Shown piece after piece: positions 56,190-64,000 of a stretch of DNA of 64,000 nucleotides. Made by a program: the position numbers and the translations under genes. How positions within the stretch are numbered: position 1 is the first letter of the stretch; each line of letters opens with the position of its first letter. The DNA is from Chaetoderma sp. LZ-2023a (lineage: Eukaryota > Mollusca > Caudofoveata > Chaetodermatida > Chaetodermatidae), in contig CM067363.1 of NCBI GenBank assembly GCA_034401795.1, positions 33,290,752-33,354,751 of the forward strand. The letters run 5' to 3'. The notes below the pieces were generated by a model, which saw only the letters and a program-made list of their open reading frames with translations, was not told the origin of the DNA and searched no databases.

Positions 56190-58560
56190 CTGCGGCTGTA
56201 GTAGCAGAAACATCCTACAGCTGCAATCAGTCCTTTTTCGTTTTTTCCCACCGTGTCTTGTCCTCAGCCGAAATCCTTAGCTTCCTCAGGTCCATTCTTG
56301 ACTTGAGTGTACCGAGTCCTGCTTTCGTGAAGTTACCTCGTAGCACTCTTAGCAGATTTATGCAATGAGGTCCTCTCCTGGCTTTGTATTTGCTGGGTCC
56401 GAGTAGGTAGAATTCCAAGGCTCTCTGTGCTGGTGTCTCTTCTGGCATCCTTAGCACATGGCCAAACATGGGCCATCTTTGCTGGGCGACTTTTACAGAC
56501 TGGGACGACGTATTATATATCTTGTATAGTGCATCGTTGGAAATTATGCCGTCTGGCCATCGGTGTCCAGAGACAGTGCGTATGTGATTGCGGTGGCAGG
56601 CATCGAGTTTGTCTAGAGCTGCCCAGTTGTTACAGTTATACAGCATCAAGGATACGCAGGTTGCATTGTATAAGCGTAGCCTTTTAATCAAGTGTATCTT
56701 TGATCTACGAATCCATAGCTTCCAGAAGGACTGGAAAGCTATGTTCCCCATGAAGCAGCATGCAGCAATGTCAGCAGTAATGCAAAGCAGTGAATCCAGG
56801 ATTGTACTTTTCCTTCATGGTTCGCCGCCACGGAGTGGATCATGGTATATGTGGGTGAACCCTGTTTTGAATTCATTCATAAAGAGGATCTCAATTTTTA
56901 GTTTGTTTGCAGCTATTGGGAGACGTTCGTCAAGGGGTTTCTTTCCCTCATCTATGAAGTCCACATCATCGGCATATTCCATCTCTAGCGGCATACCTAG
57001 TATTGACACTGGGGTTGGGGAGGGGGGGGGGCGGTGGTGGTCTTGTGGAACTTTCTCACATGGATTCCAATGCAGCGGTAAGGTAACAGGTGAAAAGCAC
57101 CGGAGATATACCACCTCCCTGTGGGGAGCCGATTGATGTCTCAAATTCTACAGACTTACTGACTTGACTCGTACTCTCAGCTTGGTGTCTGCAAGAAGTT
57201 GTTTCACTAGTCATAGCTCATCTTCATCTTCAACTGGCCTGGCGTAGTACATCTAGGATCTTTGAGCGTTTAATTGTGTCGAAGGCTCGTGACATGTCAA
57301 TGCCCATTTTGTGGAAATCCCAGTGTTTGGACATGATTACCGACACATGCATGCGTTGAGCCCATATAATGTCTGCGCAGCGGTATCCACATTTATAGCC
57401 ACTTTGACATGATCAGGTGAAGTCATCGATCTTGTCTCAGATGTGGCATAGAATAACATTGGATAGGATTTTCCGTATGCTGCTGAGGAGCACAATGAGC
57501 CGCAGAATGGATGGGGGCCAGGTGGTGTCTTGAGCTTGGGTAGTGCGATAAGGGTGCCTTGGCCTACAGCGTCGATGGGAAGGTGGATGGGAAGGTGGAA
57601 TGGATAAAAGCCGAATTAATTAGGTGCGTGGTCGGTTTTGAGATAATGCCACTTGCATATTTGAATTGTTCACTGCTCATGCCATCAGGTCCAGATGCAT
57701 GCCCACTTTTCAGGGCTTTAAGTGCCTTCTCAACTTCTGTTGTTTCAATTGGAGTTAATCATGGTCTGTGGTCTCCTGAGAACGGGTGCAATAGCGAATC
57801 ATCGTGGTCAGTGAACTATTCCTTGAACCATTCTCGAATAGCCTCGGCTTTGTCCTGGTCAGTCCCGATAAAGTGTCCTTCAGAGTTGTCTGGAGTGAGT
57901 GGCGGTGTGTAGTCAGTAACTCTCATGGCTCGGGCTGCCCGAAACATTTAGTGACAGTCATCTATGGCAGTGATTTCATCTGCTAGAGAGTCAACTTGTT
58001 GAATAGCAAGATCTTTTAAGCGTTCGCTAATGTGGCGCAGAATGGTATTGCGCTCCCGGCGTAGTTTGGTGCAGTCTTCACTTTGGCCACTTTGATAGAA
58101 GTGCAGTCGTAACGCTTTCTTCTCTGCTGACAGTTTTACTACTAGAGGGTCGTCAGTATACCTAGTTCGGTTGTTTTTACTAACACCTATGGTGCTGGTA
58201 GCTGATGATTCCATAAATTTCAATATTTTTGTTAGGGCTTCGTTCAGAGCAGAGCAGACGTCGATATTAGCTATCTGCTCTGCGATGACCTTTTTGTATG
58301 ACATTTGAGTGTCAGTGTCGCTGATGAACTTAGGTAGGTTGTAGGTGATTCTACCCTATTGCCTGGTATGGCGTTTATACATTAGGTAGAGATCGTTCAT
58401 CTGAAGGCGTTTAATGACTGGCTTATGGTCAGAATTTAGGTCTGTGCCTCCATATGAACGAGCATTCCGAAGTAGGGGGTTTGCTTCTGTCTTGCATAGT
58501 ATGAAGTCTATGAACGTAGTCATGTCAAGATAATTAACAATGTTTGTGATGAATCAGATT
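56190..58560 (-). pseudogene. LINE with endonuclease end and RT, heavily mutated
   Basis: Minus strand, 5' to 3'. Endonuclease end with GGTDLNSDHKPVIK (about 58460-58410). A linker ORF of 118 codons (58304-57948: SYKKVIAEQIANID, KLRRERNTILRHISERLKDL). RT region with LPKLKTPPGP (about 57530). DMSRAFDTIKR (about 57300-57265, catalytic Asp of motif A). GSPQGG (about 57130). EYADDVDFIDE (about 56990; catalytic YADD). The C-terminal ORF is 56751-56227 (LYNATCVSLMLYNCNNWAAL, GHVLRMPEETPAQRAL). Many frameshifts and stops, plus a poly-G near 57020. The 5' part of the endonuclease is missing. Same family as the fragment at 52868. Confidence 0.82.
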
Positions 58561-58814
58561 ATAGGTATTGTATCATTTACGTTTCGTCATTTTTTATATT
58601 TGGCACAATGATTGTGCTGTGCCATAAGAAATAGAAGGATTGAAACAGTTGAAAATTTATTTACACACATGATTCGCGAACAACTAAATATATCGTATGG
58701 AAGTATAACATTTATGTTGAATACAATTAGTTCTATGGTAAATCATTGGAAATACTGAACACATAGTGCATTTAACCCCTGTATTTCTAAAATCAAAAAT
58801 TTGATTTCAATTCC
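58561..58814. other. Unassigned AT-rich sequence
   Basis: Nothing recognised. Confidence 0.4.
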
Positions 58815-59193
58815 CCTTTCCAGAATATCCACCCGTCATATGACGTCAAAATCAATTACGCGATGTGTAGAATGACATCATAATGAATGACGTCGATAAG
58901 TACGACACGAACGCATATTTGAAGACGGTCTAGGCGTTGTTGTACAAATTGTATGTCCTTACTATTTAATAAATATTCTGTTGAATATTTTGAAACTAAT
59001 TTGACTGGGCGCTGTTGCTGCCATAGGCAGCAACAGCACCCAGTCAAATTAGTTACAAAATATTCAACAGCTTCCCTGTATAGTTTTCAGGAAATTGATA
59101 GCTAGGGCATTCGGGGATCGATCAATCCCAACATGGCGAAGTGTGGGTGGAGCTTAGCGAGTGATGGGCGGGGAACACCTAAACATGAAAAGG
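58815..59193 (+). mobile_element. P-family palindromic MITE
   Basis: cctttccaga at the left, catgaaaagg at the right. Palindrome about 58979-59071 with nearly complete arms and a short central loop, 'gatcgatcaatcccaac', tail with gtgggtggagcttagcga. Very similar to 54350-54728 (shares 'cgcatatttgaagacgg'), so those two form a subfamily. Confidence 0.88.
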
Positions 59194-59239
59194 TCCATTG
59201 AGGCATGCAGATAGGATGTTGAACAGTTTAACTAATACA

Positions 59240-59606
59240 CCTTTCCAGTTTATCCATCGATCATCTGACGTTATAATGAACTAAGTGACGCATATGATGA
59301 CGTCATAATCATTACGTCATGAATGATTGGACATAGTCCGGCTTCAACGTGTAATAGGCCGACACGTTGTACGAATTGTATGTCTTTACTAATTAATAAA
59401 CATTCTGTGGAATATTTTGAAACTAATTTGATTGGGCGCTGTTGCTGCCTAGCACCCAGTCAAATTAGTTTCAAAATATTCAACAGCTTACATAGTTTTC
59501 TAGAAATTAATAGTCGGGGAGTTCAGAGATCGATCGATCTCAACACGAGCGATGAGTGGGTGGGGCTTAGATATATATGGGTGGGGATTAGCTAAAACTG
59601 GAGAGG
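59240..59606 (+). mobile_element. P-family palindromic MITE (best-bounded copy)
   Basis: cctttccagt (59240-59249) and actggagagg (59597-59606), 9 of 10 inverted matches. 'atgatgacgtcataatcatt', 'gccgacacgttgtacgaatt', palindrome about 59406-59487, tail with two 20-21-bp units. 367 bp, non-coding. Confidence 0.88.
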
Positions 59607-59834
59607 ACTATTTGACATGGAGCTGGTACTGATTTTGCTTTGGCGAAAATGTCCAGTCGACGTGTTTCAAAATATTCAAGATATGTTATAACAGTTCCTA
59701 TATTGCATGGAATTCGCCGAATCCGGCCTAAAGGCTTATAAGGGTTAATCTGATTATGGATCAAATATGTCTAAGGCACAAGAGAACATATTATTATTCA
59801 GTGGCAATGATATATCTAACATGATAGGTCTCTA

Positions 59835-59995
59835 ATGTAACCCTAAACGATGTACAACCATCTATTTACAATCGTGACCTTGGTCTACATTTCAAGGTCA
59901 TTGTGACCTTCAACATCCAGATCCGCAAGGATGCCATTCACCATGCCACACGGATAATTATGGTATATACCATCCTTTGACTGCAGACCTGTCCA
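59835..59995 (+). mobile_element. SINE-like dispersed repeat, copy 2
   Basis: 'tttcaaggtcattgtgacct', 'caacatccagatccgcaagg' match the reverse complement of about 54780-54835. Extends further left ('cgtgaccttggtctacattt'). Confidence 0.45.
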
Positions 59996-60144
59996 GAAAA
60001 AACGTACTTGCTCCCCGGATAGTTTTAAAGTATATAAATCAATACCTCCACGGCAAAAACGTCATCGTCCTATCGCACGGTCTCGCCCTCCCGCTCTGCT
60101 CCCGTATCGAGTACCGCGCTTGCAGGCTATGATATCCACACTAA

Positions 60145-60151
60145 GTGTGTG

Positions 60152-60231
<80 letters not shown>

Positions 60232-60242
60232 TGTGTGTGTTG
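60145..60242. repeat. (GT)n/(GCGT)n microsatellite
   Basis: GT repeats flanking about 17 GCGT units. Confidence 0.95.
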
Positions 60243-61320
60243 TAATATTTAAGGCGTTTATATGCTAGTTCCCAATGCTAGGGTCTAGACTCACGCCTGG
60301 CCTTTATGGTTTCTGTTGAATTCTTGTGAATTCTTGTGACGTCGGTTTGTGCATTAGCTGGGTTGGGGGGGGGAAGTAGGTGCGTACGGTCTTATGACCT
60401 GATGTACCCAGGGGGGGGGGGGGGGGGCTTTAGGTCAGAGACCTCCCGGCCCCTTTTGGGGGAGTGGGGAGGTTGGGGTGTGGGGTCTTTCGGGTCCTGG
60501 GACCCATTTGCTCTTCTGGCCATCATCCGAGCAGGCACTAGCGCGCACTTGTTTGATTTTGATTGATTAGGTAGCCCGTATGGTGACTGTGTCCGTCCGA
60601 GGACGAACTCGATCAGGCATCCGGGTTGCATCCCTCCATAGTCCTATCGAAAAGTCCGAAAGATTCTAATTCTAGCAATTTTGTTTTGATTTTGTAATCC
60701 GTATGTTGCGTGGTTCCATTCGAAGACGAATCCATTCAGCATCCGGTTTACTTTGATTATGCCGAAATTTCTTGCCTACCTAACCCTAGCTCACGTTCAC
60801 ACAGTGATGGGCACTGTATGACGGGACCTCAATTTAAAGTCCCATCCGAGAAAACTGAGCAAGTGGGGCCAAGTACATTGCTTAAGCGTACTCCAGCAGC
60901 TTGCTGTGCCCAGAGTTGTCCGTCAGTCTGTCTATTTGTTGATTGGTTTGTCAGTCCGTTCGACAGACAAGCACACCTGCCTACGGGCCACGAATGAGAT
61001 GGACACACGTCCATATCCCTCGCGGTCCGCCAGCAGGCAGGCCCATCTGTTGTTCTGTTGTCCATTCCAGTCCTCCATCTGTCTTTCTGCCCGTCTGTCA
61101 TTGTTGTTTTCGTTGCTGCATTTTAGCTCCAGCTCCAGCTCTGGCTCTGAAAGAAAAGGAGGGGAACAATGCTGAAAGAAAAAGAAGGAGAAAACAGACA
61201 GTGTGGACAGGTGTTTTGGGGCATGTACTCACATACCCTGGGTCATCAATTCATGACAATGTCACGATCCTTAAGTGGAAAAGTCAAGTCAGATAAAAAG
61301 TTTTCAAGAATTTAATAACA
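60243..61320. other. Unassigned, with poly-G and a short imperfect duplication
   Basis: Poly-G at about 60410-60427. Phrases 'tccgtccgaggacgaactcg...caggcatccggg' (60590) and 'ttcgaagacgaatccattca...gcatccggtt' (60720) are diverged copies about 130 bp apart. ORFs of about 90-117 codons show no known motif. Confidence 0.4.
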
Positions 61321-61332
61321 ATTCATAGAATG

Positions 61333-61978
61333 ACATCACAAATAACATACTATATAGGCCATGCACACAGCAAATCATTCGCTTACACGTATTTCCCCTC
61401 GGACCTGACACCTCATGCGCCTAGGGGAAAAAGTGTGATGCGATTCCCCTCGGACCTGACACCTCATGCGCCTAGGGGAAGTGATTTGCGTTTCTCCTCG
61501 GACCAGACACCTCACGAGGGTGGTGAGGCAGTAAATGCTGCAGTGACCATATGGGTCGGTGGTGGGGTGGCAGTAAATGAGGCAATGGCCGTAGAGGTCG
61601 ATTGTGGGAAGGCAGTAAATGCCGCAGGAGAGGCCGGGGATTGGAAGGCAGTAAATGCCTCAGGACAGGCCTGGGTCGTAGAGGCCGCAGAAGAGTGCTT
61701 CTTGCGCCGTCTCACGTGTTTGCTTTTTTGACATCACAAATAACATACTATATAGGCCATGCACACAGCAAATCATTCACTTACACGTATTGCCCCTCGG
61801 ACCTGACACCTCATGCGCCTAGGAGAAAAAGTGTGATGCGATTCCCCTCGGACCTGACACCTCATGCGCCTAGGGGAAGTGATTTGCGTTTCTCCTCGGA
61901 CCTGACACCTCACGAGGGTGGTGAGGCAGTAAATGCTGCATTGACCATAGGGGTCGGTGGTGGGGTGGCAGTAAATGA
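61333..61978. repeat. Tandem duplication of about 250 bp at a LINE end
   Basis: 61333-61580 and 61730-61978 are about 95% identical ('catcacaaataacatactat', 'cctcggacctgacacctcat' twice in each, 'gtgatttgcgtttctcctcg'). The second copy continues into the LINE coding end at 61975. Each copy also has an internal short duplication of 50-55 bp. Confidence 0.88.
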
Positions 61979-62769
61979 AGTTTCCCTTTCTCAGCGTTTT
62001 GATGAGTTCCTTTCTAATGTCTGCATATTCAGTGCACCGTAGGAACAAGTGGTCTAGAGTTTCAGTCTCCTTGCAGGCCTCACATTGGTCTGTGTCTGAC
62101 AGGTTGAGTTTTTTTCGTATCTGGTTAACGCTGATCCGACCCATTCTGATGTGGCGTAATACAATGTCGCCTTGGCGTCCTGGGATGTGGTTTTGGTATT
62201 TGCGTTTGACTCCTGGGACGATTCTGAACAGGAATCTGCCGGTTGTGCTTTCGTCCCATTGTCTTTGCCATTTTGCTGTTGATGTGCCATTTGACCAGGG
62301 CGTTCGCTTCGGACTTTGAGAGTCCTATGCTGGTAATAGTTCCATCTTTGAGCGCTTGCTTGGCTGCCTCGTCCGCCTGTTCATTGCCTTTAATGTCAAA
62401 ATGGCTTGGGACCTAGTCGATGTCCACGGTTTTGTTGTCAGTCACCACAGTTGCATACAGCTGCCGGATTTGCTTGATTAGGTTGTCCCTGCTCTTGCTG
62501 CTGCTAGATTTGAAGCTCTTCACCGAGCTTAGTGAGTCTGTGAGTATGACGTATTTGCCTGGATTTGCTGTTTTAATCCATTCTAGAGCATTTTTAATTG
62601 CCACCAGTTCGGCTGTGAATATTGACAGGTGATTCGGAAGCGTGTACTTAAGGACTTCTTCCTGGTCGCCTATGACTACTCCTGCTCCGCATTCGCCGGA
62701 GTTGGACATTTTGGAGGCGTTGGTATAGATTTTCCTGTGCTCCTTCCATCTGTTGTCGATGTTATCCAC
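61975..62769 (-). pseudogene. LINE fragment: RNase H and zinc-binding C-terminus
   Basis: RNase H (62769-62413): KIYTNASKMSNSGECGAGVV, FTAELVAIKNALEW, YVILTDSLSS. After a TAG at about 62410 (from TGG) it continues VPSHFDIKGNEQADEAAK. The first catalytic Asp of the D-E-D-D set reads Asn (YTNAS). Glu, the second Asp and the final Asp are visible. After frame changes the tail has CEACKETETLDHLFLRCTEY, the Cys/His end of RNase-H-bearing LINEs. The RT itself is absent. Confidence 0.8.
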
Positions 62770-62973
62770 ACTAAGTTAGCAAGACGTCCTAAAAATAAAT
62801 GAACTGTGGGTCTCAGCCAATGAAATTGCTCGAAAAGAAATACATGATGACCTGATTGGCTATCCTCAATCCCATAAGCGTAATGTTACTTCACATAGCA
62901 AGAGATCAAAGGTCTGCAAATACGGCCACATACTGCGGAGCGATGTGAGTCGCCGTGCGTTAGTACGATGCAA

Positions 62974-63272
<299 letters not shown>

Positions 63273-63294
63273 TTAGTGAGAATTGAATTCCTTT

Positions 63295-64000
63295 ATTCTT
63301 CCATGCATAGCAGAAGCCTATGAATGATTTAGTTAACACATAGCAGAAGCGTATGAATGATTTAGTTAACACATAGCAGAAGCGTATGAATGATTTAGTT
63401 AACACATAGCAGAAGCGTATGAATGATTTAGTTAACACATAACAAAAGCGTATGAATGATTTAGTTAATACATAGCAGAAGCGTATGAATGATTTAGTTA
63501 ACACATAGCTGAAGCGTATGAATGATTTAGTTAACACATAGCTGAAGCGTATGAATGATTTAGTTAACACATAGCAGAAGCGTATGAATGATTTAGTAAA
63601 TACATAGCAGAAGCGTATGAATGATTTAGTTAACACATAACAAAAGTGTATGAATGATTTAGTTAACACATAGCAGAAGCGTATGAATGATTGTTAACAC
63701 ATAGCTGAAGCGTATGAATGATTGTTAACACATAGCTGAAGCACATGAATGATTTATTTAACACATAGCAGAAGCGTATGAATGATTTAGTTAACACATA
63801 GCTGAAGCGTATGAATGATTTAGTTAACACATAGCAGAAGCGTATGAATGATTTAGTAAATACATAGCAGAAGTGTATGAATGATTTAGTTAACACATAA
63901 CAAAAGCGTATGAATGATTTAGTTAACACATAGCAGAAGCGTATGGATGATTTAGTTAACACATAATAAAAGCGTATGAATGATTTAGTTAACACATAGC
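63295..64000. repeat. 33-bp satellite, at least 21 units, open to the window edge
   Basis: Unit contains gaagcgtatgaatgattta and 'gttaacacatagca'. Some units are 29 bp ('gattgttaacac'). The pattern around 63340-63660 recurs at about 63780-63960, suggesting a higher-order unit. Minus-strand ORFs (LTKSFIRFCYV repeats) result from the 33-bp period. Confidence 0.95.

Overview
The window reads as animal nuclear DNA, from an invertebrate, probably marine and possibly a lophotrochozoan. The phylum is an inference from the style of the repeats and is not proven. Evidence: intron-split coding exons with GT/AG borders and matching phases, several non-LTR retrotransposon families, a Ty3/gypsy remnant, a Merlin DNA transposon, many MITE-like elements, and very long micro- and minisatellites. 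Nothing looks bacterial: there are no operons, and most long ORFs are translations of tandem repeats.

The only host gene I can assemble lies on the minus strand. Seven short exons between 54139 and 14249 encode the middle of a MATE-type multidrug/organic-cation antiporter (SLC47 family). They carry the LEWWAFE helix, a VRVG segment and a YIFTSDP segment. The exons total about 640 nt over 40 kb, so almost everything between 14 and 54 kb is intron filled with repeats. The N-terminal exons, one short internal exon and the C-terminal exons were not found.

0-10.3 kb: microsatellites, a 50-bp minisatellite, a LINE ORF1 (2965-4039, one frameshift), then a decayed LINE (6376-10250) whose ORF begins with a signal-like leader ending in a 2A motif (GDVESNPG/P), followed by an AP endonuclease, a reverse transcriptase and a CCHC-like tail. 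10.3-14 kb: a roughly 700-bp duplication in which one copy carries a 1.3-kb Merlin transposon and the other is its empty site. 14-23 kb: MATE exons 3'-5', minisatellites that look amplified from a MITE tail, and a Ty3/gypsy integrase fragment. 23-33 kb: AT-rich intron with MITEs, (ACT)n, and a 1.5-kb element with internal 160-bp tandem repeats. 33-41 kb: two minisatellites, an SGNH-hydrolase ORF next to Penelope-like fragments, compound microsatellites and more exons. 41.7-45.8 kb: a 4.2-kb element bounded by about 0.6-kb inverted repeats, with a C2H2 zinc-finger ORF inside. 46-54 kb: tandem arrays, unassigned sequence, LINE fragments and the most 5' exon seen. 54-64 kb: palindromic MITEs, two minus-strand LINE remnants, (TA)n and a 33-bp satellite running off the window edge.

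The most repeated object is a 350-400-bp element (here 'P-family'). It has CCTTTCCAGT-type terminal inverted repeats, a central palindrome of about 92 bp, TGACGTCA-type motifs on one side and a tail of two 20-21-bp units. There are about a dozen copies plus fragments. Several lie within 25 bp of MATE splice sites, and its tail resembles the unit of the large minisatellites in the window.
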